Shown: positions 8,389 to 18,900 of the stretch, piece by piece
Layout: every line of letters starts with the position of its first letter
Numbering within the stretch: the first letter of the stretch is position 1
Assembly (NCBI RefSeq): GCF_030295745.1
Contig: NZ_AP027291.1
Location: 3,782,001-3,846,000, forward strand
Source: Mycolicibacterium sp. TUM20985
GTDB lineage: Bacteria > Actinomycetota > Actinomycetes > Mycobacteriales > Mycobacteriaceae
Direction of reading: 5' to 3'
DNA length: 64,000 nucleotides
Program-made: the position numbers and the translations under genes
Notes under the pieces: model-generated
Seen by the model: the letters and a program-made list of their open reading frames with translations, nothing else
The model's database searches: none
Told to the model about the DNA's origin: nothing

Positions 8389-9954
8389 TTACTTCTGGCC
8401 GGGAAACTTCAGCTTGGACAGGTCGAAGTTGGCCAGGCCCGGCGGTAGCTCGTCGAGCCCCTTCGGCATGTTGGACAGGTCGGGGAAGCCGGCGGGCATA
8501 CCGCCGCCGACACCGAGCGGATTGGGCGCCTTCGGCTGCGTCGGACCCCGGCCGCCCTTCTTCTTGCCTGCCTGCTTGTTCTTGCCCTTGGCCGCCTTGC
8601 GCGAGGAACCCTTGCGGGCGAACGGCATTCCCATTTGTCCGGCCATCTGCGACATCATCTTGCGGGCATCGAAGAACCGGTCGACGAGGGAATTCACCTC
8701 CGCCACTGCGACACCCGAACCGTTCGCGATGCGCAGCCGTCGCGAGGCGTTGATGATCTTCGGGTCTGCGCGCTCGGCGGGCGTCATGCCCCGGATGATG
8801 GCCTGGACGCGGTCGAGCTGGGTGTCGTCGACGGCGGCCAGCGCATCCTTCATCTGGCCGGCGCCGGGCAGCATGCCAAGCAGGTTGCCGATCGGACCCA
8901 TCTTGCGGATCATCAGCATCTGCTCGAGGAAGTCCTCCAGCGTGAGTTCGCCGCTGCCGATCTTGGCCGCGGCTTCCTCGGCCTTCTCGGCGTCGAAGAC
9001 CTGTTCGGCCTGCTCGATGAGGGTCAGCACGTCACCCATGCCGAGGATGCGGCTGGCCATCCGGTCGGGATGGAAGACGTCGAAGTCGTCGAGCTTCTCG
9101 CCGTCGGAGGCGAAGAGGATCGGCACGCCCGTGATCTCGCGCACCGACAGCGCAGCACCACCGCGGGCATCGCCGTCGAGCTTGGTCAGCACGACGCCGG
9201 TGAAACCGACGCCCTCGCGGAATGCCTCCGCGGTCATCACGGCGTCCTGGCCGATCATCGAGTCCAGGACGAACAGCACCTCGTCGGGGTCCACCGCGTC
9301 CCGGATCGCCGCCGCCTGGTTCATCAACTCCTCGTCGATGCCGAGGCGGCCGGCGGTGTCGACGATCACGACGTCGTAGTGCTTGGTCTTGGCCTCTGCG
9401 AGACCGGCGGTGGCGACCGCGACGGGGTCGCCCGGGGCGGAGTCGTCGGAGCCCTCCACCGTGCCGCCGTGCGGTGCGAACACCTGCACGCCCGCACGTT
9501 CACCGACGATCTGCAGCTGGTTGACCGCGCCCGGACGCTGGAGGTCGCAGGCGACCAGCAGCGGGGTGTGCCCCTGGTCTCTGAACCACTTGGCGAGCTT
9601 GCCGGCCAGGGTGGTCTTACCGGAACCCTGCAGGCCTGCCAGCATGACGACTGTCGGCGGCGTCTTGGCGTAGCGGATCGTCCTGGTCTCACCGCCGAGG
9701 ATGCCAACCAGCTCATCGTTGACGATCTTGACGACCTGCTGGGCCGGGTTCAGGGCACCGGAGACCTCGGCGCCCTTGGCGCGGTCCTTGATTCGGGTGA
9801 TGAAGGCGCGCACGACGACCAGCGAGACGTCGGCCTCGAGGAGGGCCAGCCGGATTTCGCGCGCGGTGGCGTCGATGTCGGCGTCGGTGAGCCGACCCTT
9901 GCCACGCAGGCCGGTTAAGGCCCCGGTCAATCGGTCGGAAAGCGATTCGAACAC
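8389..9954 (-). CDS. ffh: Signal recognition particle protein Ffh (SRP54)
   Basis: A 521-residue GTPase that binds 4.5S RNA and signal sequences of nascent membrane or exported proteins and docks with FtsY. Order: helical N domain, G domain with P-loop GLQGSGKT (residues ~107-114), DTAGRLGID, and TKLDGDARGGAALS, then a methionine-rich M domain (EQMLMIRKMGPIGNLLGMLPG and following). A Lys/Gly/Pro-rich tail extends the C-terminus. The start is GTG at 9954, giving the family's usual MFESLSDRL opening. It is followed 2 bp later by the amidohydrolase gene and preceded by glnD on the same strand. Confidence 0.97.
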   Translation of the reverse strand: MFESLSDRLTGALTGLRGKGRLTDADIDATAREIRLALLEADVSLVVVRAFITRIKDRAKGAEVSGALNPAQQVVKIVNDELVGILGGETRTIRYAKTPPTVVMLAGLQGSGKTTLAGKLAKWFRDQGHTPLLVACDLQRPGAVNQLQIVGERAGVQVFAPHGGTVEGSDDSAPGDPVAVATAGLAEAKTKHYDVVIVDTAGRLGIDEELMNQAAAIRDAVDPDEVLFVLDSMIGQDAVMTAEAFREGVGFTGVVLTKLDGDARGGAALSVREITGVPILFASDGEKLDDFDVFHPDRMASRILGMGDVLTLIEQAEQVFDAEKAEEAAAKIGSGELTLEDFLEQMLMIRKMGPIGNLLGMLPGAGQMKDALAAVDDTQLDRVQAIIRGMTPAERADPKIINASRRLRIANGSGVAVAEVNSLVDRFFDARKMMSQMAGQMGMPFARKGSSRKAAKGKNKQAGKKKGGRGPTQPKAPNPLGVGGGMPAGFPDLSNMPKGLDELPPGLANFDLSKLKFPGQK

Positions 9955-10018
9955 GTGGTTAGCCTAGCGGTCGGCGTCGGTCGACGGCGGTGCGGTCACA
10001 CGTCGTGGACGTTCGCCG

Positions 10019-12547
10019 TCAGCTGGCCTCCGGTACGGCCTTCGGCGGAGGCGGAGTGGGGAGCACCGCGAACAGGTCGCGCTCGAGTTCCCGGCGCGCC
10101 TCCGCGTGATCCGCCGTCACCGCGTCGTCGATCAACGAGGGCACCACGAGGCCGAAGGCGTCCACGACCGACGAGCCCAGCGTGGTCACCTTCGCCCAGG
10201 CGATGTCGACCCCGTCCCGCTCGATCGCCGCCGTCAGTCGGGCCAGCAGCCCCGCGCGGTCGGTGCTGCGGATCTGCACGACGAACTCGCCAGGGGACGT
10301 GCCGTCGAACCACAGGACGCGGGGTGGCGGCGGGGCGTTGATCGGCACGGCGTCCGGTATGTCCCCGGCCCGTGTCGTGTTCGTCGCGGCGGCATCGCGG
10401 TCCCGTCGTTCCAGCGCTCCGATGACGTCGAGGTCGCCCGACAGCGCCAGCCCGAACTGTTCCCGCAACAGTTCGGCGGCCGGCGGGGAGCCGAAGTGTG
10501 GTGACACCGCGAACGTGTTGATCGCGACGCCGTCGTGAATGTTGACCGACGCCGAGTGCACCCGCAGCGAATTCAGCGCCAAGACGCCGGCCGCCTTGGA
10601 CAGGAGCCCACGGCGATCGAGGGCGATCATCGTGACGTTGAAGATGTGCGGGCTGTCACCGGCCACCAACTCGACGTGCACTCCGCGGTCCGCGGCCAGC
10701 GAAAGATGTCGTGGCTCAACCGGATCCGGCTGCGGCAGGGGCTCTCCCGCCATCACCATCCTGCAGCGACGGACCAGATCACCGATGAGCGAGGCCTTCC
10801 AGTCACCCCACACCCCCGGTCCGGTCGCCAACGAATCGGCCTCCGCCAGTGCGTGAAGCAACTCGAGCAGCACCAGGTCACCGTCGAGCGCGTCTACGAC
10901 GGCGGAGATGATCTTGGGGTCCTGCAGATCCCGGCGCGTCGCCGTGTCCGGCAGAAGCAGGTGGTACCGCACGATCTTGGACAGCAGGGCGACGTCGGTC
11001 GGCCACAGGCCCAGCCTGGTGCCGATCTGAGTCGCCAGATCGGCGCCGATGACGCTGTGGTCGCCGCCCCGCCCCTTGCCGATGTCGTGCGTCAGGGCCC
11101 CGAGGACGAGGAGATCCGGGCGCGAGACCCGGGTGGTGAAGGCGCTTGCGCGCGAGACGGTTTCGACGAGATGCCGGTCGACGGTCCAGGTGTGGATGAC
11201 GTCTCGCGGCGGGAGGTCCCGAACGGCACCCCATTCGGGGAATAGCCTGCCCCACAGGCCGGTCCGATCCAAGGCCTCCACGGTGGCGACCGTGGCGGGA
11301 CCGGCCGCCAGCATCACCAACAGGTCCTTGAGCGCTTGACGCGGCCACGGCGTGCGGAGTTCGGGCGCCGTCTCGGCCAGTCGACTGAGGGTGGACGCCG
11401 ACATCGGCAATCCGTTCGTGGCCGAGGCAGCAGCGACCCGCAGGATCAGGCCAGAGTCCCGTTCGGGGCGGGCGTCGCGGGCCAGCATGACCTCACCGCC
11501 GTACTCGATGACACCCTCGTCGACGGGCCGTCGCACGGGACGCCGCAGCGCGGACAATCCCCTACGCGGCAACGCATTCGACGCGGTGCGGATACCCGCG
11601 TCGACGTAGTAGCTGATGGTGCGCGCGGCATCGCTGAGCATGCGTGCGAGATCGAACCGGTCACCGATGTGCAGGGACGCGCCGATCTCGTCGGCGTACT
11701 GCGCCAACAGCATCTCCCTGCCGCGGCGTGAGACCCGGTGCAGTTCGGTGCGCACGTTGAGCAGCGCGAGGTGGGCGTCGCCCAGCGATCCGGTGGGCGA
11801 GGCCAGAGACCGGCTCGGGTAGGCGTCGGCCAGCTGCGCGATGGCCAGCGCGTTGAGCAGCTGTACGTCGCGCAACCCGCCTCGGCCGTTCTTCAGGTCG
11901 GGTTCGGCGCGGTGCGCGATCTGACCGCTGCGCTCCCAGCGCGCGCGGGTGTGGTCGACGAGCTCGGGGAAGCGAGGCGCGATACCGGTACGCCACTGGC
12001 GACGGGCGCCGCCCACCAGCAGAGCCGAGAGGTCGGCGTCACCGGCGATGTGTCGGGCGTCGAGCATGGCCAGGCCCGCGGAGATGTCCTCACCGGCGAC
12101 CTTGAGCGCCTCGGGTACCGTGCGAACGCTGTGATCGATGTGAATGTTGGCGTCCCACAACGGATACCACAGCAGCTCGGCCACCTGTGACACGACGTCG
12201 CGGGGCATCTCGTCGTGGACGAGGGTGAGATCCAGGTCGGAATAGGGCAGCAGTTCGCCGCGGCCCAGACCGCCGGTCGCGACGATGGCGAACCCGCTGG
12301 TGGCGGTGATGCCGATCTCGGTGGCCTTGGTGGTGAGCCAGAATTCGTGCAGATCGAGCAACGCGTTGCGCAACGCGGCGGAGTCGAGCTTCGCCCCGCC
12401 GGTGAGGAGTTGTTCGGCCGCGGTGGCCAGATCCTTCGCCGGACGCGACGAACCCGCCGGCGGGGCCTCCCATCGAGAGGCCCCGTCGGCGGTCGTCATC
12501 TCCTCGCGCGAGCGCTCGTCGGCGGGATCTGGTGTCTGCTTCGTCAT
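10019..12547 (-). CDS. glnD: [Protein-PII] nucleotidyltransferase / PII-removing enzyme GlnD
   Basis: An 842-residue bifunctional sensor of glutamine status that modifies and demodifies PII (GlnB). The N-terminal nucleotidyltransferase domain shows GGLGRGELLPYSDLDL (residues ~92-107) with catalytic Asp pairs. A central HD hydrolase domain has LTHDIGKGRGGDHS. Two ACT domains follow (around FNVTMIALDRRGLLSKAAG and FVVQIRSTDRAGLLARL). In actinobacteria this enzyme adenylylates rather than uridylylates PII; that is family knowledge. It is the last gene of amt-glnB-glnD, 78 bp after glnB. The ATG is preceded by GAGGACACCGAG. Confidence 0.96.
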   Translation of the reverse strand: MTKQTPDPADERSREEMTTADGASRWEAPPAGSSRPAKDLATAAEQLLTGGAKLDSAALRNALLDLHEFWLTTKATEIGITATSGFAIVATGGLGRGELLPYSDLDLTLVHDEMPRDVVSQVAELLWYPLWDANIHIDHSVRTVPEALKVAGEDISAGLAMLDARHIAGDADLSALLVGGARRQWRTGIAPRFPELVDHTRARWERSGQIAHRAEPDLKNGRGGLRDVQLLNALAIAQLADAYPSRSLASPTGSLGDAHLALLNVRTELHRVSRRGREMLLAQYADEIGASLHIGDRFDLARMLSDAARTISYYVDAGIRTASNALPRRGLSALRRPVRRPVDEGVIEYGGEVMLARDARPERDSGLILRVAAASATNGLPMSASTLSRLAETAPELRTPWPRQALKDLLVMLAAGPATVATVEALDRTGLWGRLFPEWGAVRDLPPRDVIHTWTVDRHLVETVSRASAFTTRVSRPDLLVLGALTHDIGKGRGGDHSVIGADLATQIGTRLGLWPTDVALLSKIVRYHLLLPDTATRRDLQDPKIISAVVDALDGDLVLLELLHALAEADSLATGPGVWGDWKASLIGDLVRRCRMVMAGEPLPQPDPVEPRHLSLAADRGVHVELVAGDSPHIFNVTMIALDRRGLLSKAAGVLALNSLRVHSASVNIHDGVAINTFAVSPHFGSPPAAELLREQFGLALSGDLDVIGALERRDRDAAATNTTRAGDIPDAVPINAPPPPRVLWFDGTSPGEFVVQIRSTDRAGLLARLTAAIERDGVDIAWAKVTTLGSSVVDAFGLVVPSLIDDAVTADHAEARRELERDLFAVLPTPPPPKAVPEAS

Positions 12548-12625
12548 CTCGGTGTCCTCCCCGGACGTGCGATCGAAATGGTCCTCGGTGCGCGTCCGGG
12601 AGACGACGCTTAGATCACTTCTGCA

Positions 12626-12964
12626 TCAGATGGCGTCGCTTCCCCGTTCGCCGGTCCGCACGCGGACCACGGTGTCGACGGGGCTGACCCACACCTTGCC
12701 GTCACCGATCTTGCCGGTGCGGGCGGCCTGGACGATGACGTCGACCACCTTGTCGACGGCGGACTCGTCCACCAGCACCTCGACCCGCACCTTGGGGACG
12801 AAGTCGACGGAGTACTCCGCACCACGGTAGACCTCGGTGTGGCCCTTCTGCCTGCCATAGCCCTGCACCTCGCTGACGGTCATCCCGAGGATGCCCGCCT
12901 GTTCGAGACCCGTCTTGACGTCCTCCAAGGTGAACGGCTTGACGATCGCAGTGATCAGCTTCAT
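12626..12964 (-). CDS. glnB: Nitrogen regulatory PII protein
   Basis: A 112-residue PII signal protein, a trimer that binds ATP/ADP and 2-oxoglutarate and controls the ammonium channel and nitrogen metabolism. The T-loop is intact (GYGRQKGHTEVYRGAEY) with the modifiable Tyr51; the B- and C-loop glycines are present in GKIGDGKVWV. The start ATG has a strong GGAAGGAAC site. It lies 51 bp downstream of amt and upstream of glnD, the usual actinobacterial arrangement. The GlnK-type pairing with amt suggests it gates the channel; the symbol glnB follows mycobacterial usage. Confidence 0.97.
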   Translation of the reverse strand: MKLITAIVKPFTLEDVKTGLEQAGILGMTVSEVQGYGRQKGHTEVYRGAEYSVDFVPKVRVEVLVDESAVDKVVDVIVQAARTGKIGDGKVWVSPVDTVVRVRTGERGSDAI

Positions 12965-13015
12965 GTGGTCAGTTCCTTCCGGGTCATTCCCAACGCCCCT
13001 ATCAATACTTCCCGA

Positions 13016-14350
13016 TCACGCGAGTTCATAAGCCGTTTCCGCATGCTCGGCTTCGTCGATGCCGTTGGCCTCTTCCTCTTCGTCCAGCCGCAGACCGACG
13101 GTGAACTTGACGATGTAGGCCACCACGGCCGTGCCGATTGCCGAGTACAGCAGCACCGCACCGGCTCCGACCGCCTGCCTCCACAGCTGGTCGACTCCGC
13201 CGCCATAGAACAGTCCCGCCACACCGGCACCCGCCTCGGGCGCGGCGACCAGGCCTACCAGCAGCGTGCCGATGATGCCGCCGACCAGGTGGACGCCGAC
13301 GACGTCGAGCGAGTCGTCGAAGCCGAGCTTGAACTTCAGCCCGACCGCCAGCGCGCAGAGCACGCCGGCCACGACGCCGATCACCAGTGCGCCAACCACA
13401 TTCACCGACGAGCACGACGGCGTGATGGCGACCAGGCCGGCCACGATGCCCGACGCAGCACCGAGCGAGGTGGCGTGGCCGTCACGGATCTTCTCCGTGA
13501 GTAGCCAGGCCAGCATCGCGGCGGCGGTGGCGACCGTCGTCGTGACGAAGGTGGCACCGGCCAAACCGCCTGAGCCAACGGCAGATCCGGCGTTGAACCC
13601 GTACCAGCCAAACCACAGCAGACCCGCACCGAGCATCACGAACGGCAGGTTGTGCGGACGCATCGGCGCGCCGGGCCAGCCTCGGCGCTTGCCGAGGATG
13701 ATGGCCAACACCAAGCCGGCGGTACCGGCGTTGATGTGCACGGCAGTACCACCCGCGAAGTCGACCGCGGCGAGTTGGTTGGCGATCCAGCCGCCCTTCT
13801 CACCGGTGAAGCCGTCGAAGGCGAACACCCAGTGCGCCACCGGGAAGTAGACGACCGTGACCCACAGACCCGAGAACAGCAGCCAGCCACCGAACTTCAG
13901 ACGATCGGCGACCGCACCCGAGATCAGGGCCACGGTGATGATCGCGAACATGAGCTGGAAGGCGACGAAGACCGACATCGGGATCGTCCCGGCAAGCGGA
14001 ATGGTGATCGCGTCGGCAGCCTCGACGCCCGCACTGGGATCGGCGACGATCGCCTCCGCGGCATTTCCGCCGATGATCCCCTTGAGCCCGAAGTACTGCG
14101 TCGGATCACCGAAGAAGTTGAACTTGTCGTTGCCGAACGCCATCGAGTAGCCGTAGAGCACCCACAACACGGTGACGACACCCATGGAACTGATGCTCAT
14201 CATCAGCATGTTGAGGACGCCCTTGGCGCGAACCATGCCGCCGTAGAAGAAGGCCAGTCCAGGGGTCATCAGCAGCACGAGTGCGGCGCTAGCCAACATC
14301 CATGCCGTGTCGCCGGTGTCCGGCGCACCCATTATCGGAAATCCGTCCAC
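13016..14350 (-). CDS. amt: Ammonium transporter Amt
   Basis: A 444-residue integral membrane protein of the Amt/MEP/Rh family with about 11 transmembrane helices. Family signatures include DTAWMLASAALVLLMTPG at the N-terminus, FAGGTAVHINAG with one of the twin pore histidines, and DDSLDVVGVHLVGG with the other. It conducts ammonium/ammonia into the cell. The start is GTG at 14350 with a strong AAGGAGGAAA site upstream; the MGAPDTGD methionine a few codons later is an alternative. It heads the amt-glnB-glnD operon, and two GlnR-like boxes lie 94-141 bp upstream, so induction under nitrogen limitation is likely. Confidence 0.96.
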   Translation of the reverse strand: MDGFPIMGAPDTGDTAWMLASAALVLLMTPGLAFFYGGMVRAKGVLNMLMMSISSMGVVTVLWVLYGYSMAFGNDKFNFFGDPTQYFGLKGIIGGNAAEAIVADPSAGVEAADAITIPLAGTIPMSVFVAFQLMFAIITVALISGAVADRLKFGGWLLFSGLWVTVVYFPVAHWVFAFDGFTGEKGGWIANQLAAVDFAGGTAVHINAGTAGLVLAIILGKRRGWPGAPMRPHNLPFVMLGAGLLWFGWYGFNAGSAVGSGGLAGATFVTTTVATAAAMLAWLLTEKIRDGHATSLGAASGIVAGLVAITPSCSSVNVVGALVIGVVAGVLCALAVGLKFKLGFDDSLDVVGVHLVGGIIGTLLVGLVAAPEAGAGVAGLFYGGGVDQLWRQAVGAGAVLLYSAIGTAVVAYIVKFTVGLRLDEEEEANGIDEAEHAETAYELA

Positions 14351-14443
14351 TCCCAGTTTCCTCCTTCGCCCATGCCACGGTTAGTCACCGATGACCTAGG
14401 CCAAGACAATGCGCACTGGTTGTTTCGCGAATGAGCCGCCCGT

Positions 14444-14459
14444 GTTTCGCCGATGTGAA
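14444..14459 (-). promoter_or_regulatory. Putative GlnR box, proximal
   Basis: Read on the minus strand this is TTCAC-ATCGGC-GAAAC, matching the actinobacterial GlnR pattern (half-sites around an AC-N9-AC core). It lies 94 bp upstream of the amt start and is one of a pair in the same orientation, 32 bp apart. Confidence 0.55.
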
Positions 14460-14475
14460 CGGATCGACGGATTTC

Positions 14476-14491
14476 GTTTCGTCGGTGTTAA
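14476..14491 (-). promoter_or_regulatory. Putative GlnR box, distal
   Basis: Read on the minus strand this is TTAAC-ACCGAC-GAAAC, again with AC-N9-AC spacing and an exact GAAAC half-site. It lies about three helical turns upstream of the proximal box, in the 191-bp gap between ftsY and amt. GlnR control of amt operons is established in Streptomyces and mycobacteria. Confidence 0.6.
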
Positions 14492-14541
14492 CCGCCTCGT
14501 CAGGGCGTTGGTTGAGCAGGTCGCGTCAGCCGAATGGGGCG

Positions 14542-15891
14542 TCAGCCCAACAGGGCGTCGACGAACGCGGCGGGCTCGAATGGCGCCAGGTCGTCCGGTC
14601 CCTCGCCGAGTCCAACCAGCTTCACCGGCACACCCAGTTCCTGCTGCACGCGAAAGACGATGCCGCCCTTGGCCGTCCCGTCGAGTTTGGTCAGGACCAC
14701 ACCGGTGATGTCGACCACCTCGGCGAAGACCCGCGCCTGGGGCAGGCTGTTCTGCCCGATGGTCGCGTCGAGCACCAGCAACACCTCGTCGACCACCGCC
14801 CGCTTCATCACGACGCGTTTGACCTTGCCGAGCTCGTCCATCAGGCCGGTCTTGGTGTGCAGCCGGCCGGCGGTGTCGATGACCACGACGTCGGCCCCCG
14901 TGGCGATGCCTTGATCGACGGCATCGAACGCCACCGAGGCAGGATCGGCCCCCTCCGGACCGCGCACGACCTCGGCCCCCACCCGCGACGCCCAGCTCTG
15001 CAACTGATCGGCCGCGGCGGCGCGGAACGTGTCGGCCGCCCCGAGGACCACCCGACGGCCGTCGGCAACGAGGACCCTGGCCAGCTTGCCGACGGTCGTG
15101 GTCTTGCCCGTCCCGTTGACGCCGACGACGAGTAGGACCGAGGGTTTGTTCGCGTGCGGCAGAGCCCTGATCGAGCGATCCAACTCGGGCCGCAGCTCGT
15201 TGATGAGCACCTCGCGGAGCACCGCCCGGGCGTCGGCCTCGGACCGGACACTCGTCGCGGCCATCCTGGCGCGAAGGGCGCTCACCACGGACTCGGTGAC
15301 GACGGGTCCGAGATCGGCGACCAGCAGGGTGTCCTCGATCTCCTCCCACGAGTCCTCGTCGAGGTCGCCACCGCCGAGCAGGCCGAGCATGCTGCGGCCC
15401 AGCGCGTTCTGCGACTTCGACAGCCGCCCGCGAAGCCGCTCCAGCCTGCCGTCCGACGGGGCGATCGACTCGATTTCGGAGGGAGCTTCGAGAGCCTCCG
15501 GCTCGGGTTCGGGCCGGACCTCGGGTTCGACGAGCTCGGGTTCGGGTTCGACGAGGTCGGGTTCGGGTTCGGGTTCGACGAGGTCGGGCAGCTGGACGTC
15601 GGAAATCGACCGCTTGGGCGCATCGCGCGGAACGGTGGCGTCGTCCCCCACCGCGGGCAGGCCCTGGACGTCCAGCGGGGTGTCCGTCGCCTGGGTGAAC
15701 GAGATCGTCGAGGACGCCGTGTAGCCGCCAGACTTGTCGACGGGTTTGTCGAGGGCGGCGGCATCATCGGGCCGCGACAGGCTGATCCGTCGCCGCCGGT
15801 AACGCACCAGCCCGACGACCAGCGCCACCATCACGAGAACGGCGATGACCGCCACGGCGATCCAGAGACCCATCAACTGACCTTGCGTCAC
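14542..15891 (-). CDS. ftsY: SRP receptor FtsY
   Basis: A 449-residue GTPase that receives the Ffh-ribosome complex at the membrane. Residues ~7-30 form a single transmembrane helix, as in actinobacterial FtsY. An acidic linker (~50-150) follows and contains LVEPEPE-type repeats. The NG domain has P-loop GVNGTGKTTT, DTAGRLHTK and TKLDGTAKGG. The start GTG at 15891 directly precedes the membrane helix. The stop is 191 bp upstream of amt. smc lies 35 bp upstream on the same strand, so smc-ftsY are probably co-transcribed. Confidence 0.97.
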   Translation of the reverse strand: MTQGQLMGLWIAVAVIAVLVMVALVVGLVRYRRRRISLSRPDDAAALDKPVDKSGGYTASSTISFTQATDTPLDVQGLPAVGDDATVPRDAPKRSISDVQLPDLVEPEPEPDLVEPEPELVEPEVRPEPEPEALEAPSEIESIAPSDGRLERLRGRLSKSQNALGRSMLGLLGGGDLDEDSWEEIEDTLLVADLGPVVTESVVSALRARMAATSVRSEADARAVLREVLINELRPELDRSIRALPHANKPSVLLVVGVNGTGKTTTVGKLARVLVADGRRVVLGAADTFRAAAADQLQSWASRVGAEVVRGPEGADPASVAFDAVDQGIATGADVVVIDTAGRLHTKTGLMDELGKVKRVVMKRAVVDEVLLVLDATIGQNSLPQARVFAEVVDITGVVLTKLDGTAKGGIVFRVQQELGVPVKLVGLGEGPDDLAPFEPAAFVDALLG

Positions 15892-15926
15892 CGCGTCATT
15901 GTCTCAGGGCGGGGTCCGGCAACGGG

Positions 15927-18900
15927 CTAGGTGGTCGTGGTGACGAGTTCCTGGCCCCGCATCCGCTGCGAGATCACGGTCGTGATGCCGTCGTCGCGCA
16001 TGGTGACGCCGTACAGGGCGTCGGCGATCTCCATGGTCGGCTTCTGGTGGGTGATGACGATGAGCTGCGACACTTCGCGGAGCTGTTCGAACAGGCTGAT
16101 CAGGCGGCGCAGGTTGACGTCGTCGAGCGCAGCCTCGACCTCGTCCATGACGTAGAAGGGTGAGGGGCGGGCCCGGAAGATGGCCACCAGCATCGCGACC
16201 GCCGTCAGCGACTTCTCGCCGCCGGACAGCAGGGACAGCCGCTTGATCTTCTTGCCGGGTGGACGGGCCTCGACCTCGATGCCGGTGGTCAGCATGTCGT
16301 CGGGGTTGGTCAGCAGCAGCCGGCCCTCACCGCCGGGGAAGAGCGTGGCGAACACCTGGGTGAACTCTCGCTCCACGTCGGCGTATGCCTCGGCGAAGAC
16401 CTGCAGGATGCGCTCGTCGACGTCGGTGATCACGTCGAGCAGATCCTTGCGTGCGGCCTTGACGTCCTCGAGCTGCGTGGACAGGAAGTTGTAGCGCTCC
16501 TCGAGAGCTGCGAACTCCTCCAGCGCAAGGGGATTCACTCGGCCGAGTTCGGCGAGCTCCCGATCGGCCTTCTTGGCCCGACGTTCCTGAGTGGCCCGGT
16601 CGAACGGCATCGGCGCAGGCGTGGTGACCTGCTCACCCCGCTCCTTGGCCTGTTCGTACTCGGCCATCTCCAACTCCGAGGGCGGGAGCGGGACGTGTGG
16701 GCCGTACTCCTCGACGAGATCGTCGGTCGCCATGCCGAACTGTTCGAGCGCCTGTTGCTCCAACTGCTCGATGCGCAGGGACGCCTGCGCCTTCGCCACC
16801 TCGTCGCGGTGCAGGGAGTCGGTGAGCGCGGTGATCCTGGCGTTGAGTTCGTTGACCTCGTGGCGGACCCGGCTCAGCGCCTCGGCCCGGTGGCTGCGCT
16901 CGGCGGCCAGTCCGTCCCTGGTGCGACCCGCCACCGCCACCGCCACCGCGAGCCGGGCCGCGACCAGTCGGCCCGAGTCCGCGACCGCCGCTGCGACAGT
17001 GGCGGCGAGCTCACGCGCCTCGCGGGCCCGCTGCGCGCGCAGCCGCGCCTCACGTTCGGCGGCCGCCGCTCGGCGTAACGAATCCGCCCGTCCGCGAACG
17101 GCATTCGCCCGTTCCTCTGCGGTGCGGACGGCCAGCCGTGCCTCGAACTCCGCGGCGCGTGCCGCCTCGGCCGCAGCGACGGACTCCTGACGGTCGACCG
17201 GTTCGGCGTCGAACATGGGCAGCTCCTGCGCATTGCGCAACCGCTCCTCCAGACCCGACAACTCCTCGACGGTCTTCACCCGCCCGGCCTCCAGCTCGTT
17301 GCGCTGGCCGTTGAGGCGTTGCCACTCCTCCTCCGCCGCGCGGGTCTCCTGCCCCAGTCTGCCGAGCTGTTCGTAGATCCCCGAGATCGCCGCATCGGAT
17401 TCGTTGAGCGCCGCGAGGGCATCCTCCGCGGAATCCTGACGCGACTGCTGCTCGGCCACGGCGCCAGACAGAGCCGCGGTCAGCTCGGACACCTGTCGTT
17501 CGGCGGACGCCAATTCCGCACGCGCCTTGTCGATTTCGGAGGTGATCTCCAGCGTGCTCGGCTTGCGGTCGGAGCCGCCGGTCAGCCAACCGGCGCCGAC
17601 CAGGTCGCCGTCCGCGGTCACCGCACGCAGCTCGGGATTGCGCGCGACGAGATCGAGTGCCGCGGTCAGATCGGACACCACCACCACCCCGGCGAGCATC
17701 GCCGCCATCGCGCCGCGCAGACGTGGGGCCGGCTCGACCAGATCGACCGCCCACAGCGCGCCATCGGGCAGCGAGTGATTCGAACCCGTTGCTGGCGAGG
17801 CAGTTTCGGGCCAATCCCCCAGCACGATCGCCGCGCGGCCGCCGTCGGCCCGCTTGAGGGCCGCGACCGCCGAGCGCGCGGCGCCGAAGCTCTCCGCGGC
17901 CAGCGCATCGGCCGCAGAGCCGAGTACGGCCGCGACCGCCGCCTCGTGTCCGGCGCGCACCTGCAACATCTTTGCCACCGACCCCAGCAGTCCAGATCCG
18001 TCGTGGTGCTTCTGCAGCCAGGCGGCGCCATCCCTGCGGTCCAAACCCACCGCCAGCGCGTCGATGCGCGCCTGCAGCGACGCCACCTGCCGTTCGGCGG
18101 CGCGTTCGCCGGCCTGCAACTCCGCGACCCGCGAGTCGGCCAGCCGCAGCGCCATCACCGTGCGGTCGTGTTGATCGTCGAGACCGAGCTCGCCCGCGTC
18201 GAGCTCGCCGACGCGATTCTGCACGGTCTCGAAGTCCACCCGGGACTGCTGGACCCGCAGTGCCGACTCCTCGATGCTGACCGTGAGGCGAGCCACCCCC
18301 TCGTCGATCGACTCGACTCGCGTGCGGATGGTGTCCACCTGGCCGGAGAGCCGCGCCAACCCCTCGCGGCGGTCGGCCTCAGCCCTGGCCGCGGCGAGAT
18401 GGGCACGTTCGGCCTCGGCCGCAATCCGTTCGCGCTCACCCAGTTCCGCGCGCGCCGCCTCCTGCCGCTCCCGGCACTGCGCCAGCTCGACGAGCAGCTG
18501 CCGTTCATGGGAGGCCACCTCGTCGGCCTGGGCCTCGAGTGCGTCCGGATCCGCGCCCTGGGCCACCTCGGCATCGGCGTCGAGGAGTTGCGTTCGCTCG
18601 CTGGCGATGCGCACGGTCGCACTGACCCGTTCGGCCAGCGCAGACAGCCGGAACCACGTCTGCTGCGCGGCCTCGGCACGCCCGCTCAGACCGGCCACCG
18701 CCGTCTCGTGGGCGGCCAGCTCGAACGTCGCGGTCTCCAGGCGGGTGCTGATCTCGTCGTGCTCGCGCCGCAGCGTCGTCTCGGCCTGGTTGGTGTCGTT
18801 GAACTCGGCGCGTCGCGTGACGAGATCGTCGGCGGCCAGGCGAAGCCGGGCGTCGCGCAGATCGGCCTGGATGGTCTGGGCCCGCCGCGCCATCTCCGCC

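Noticed and set aside
7151..9379. 742-codon plus-strand frame antisense to the amidohydrolase and ffh
   Set aside because: Shadow of high third-position GC; it has no domain and covers two well-supported genes.
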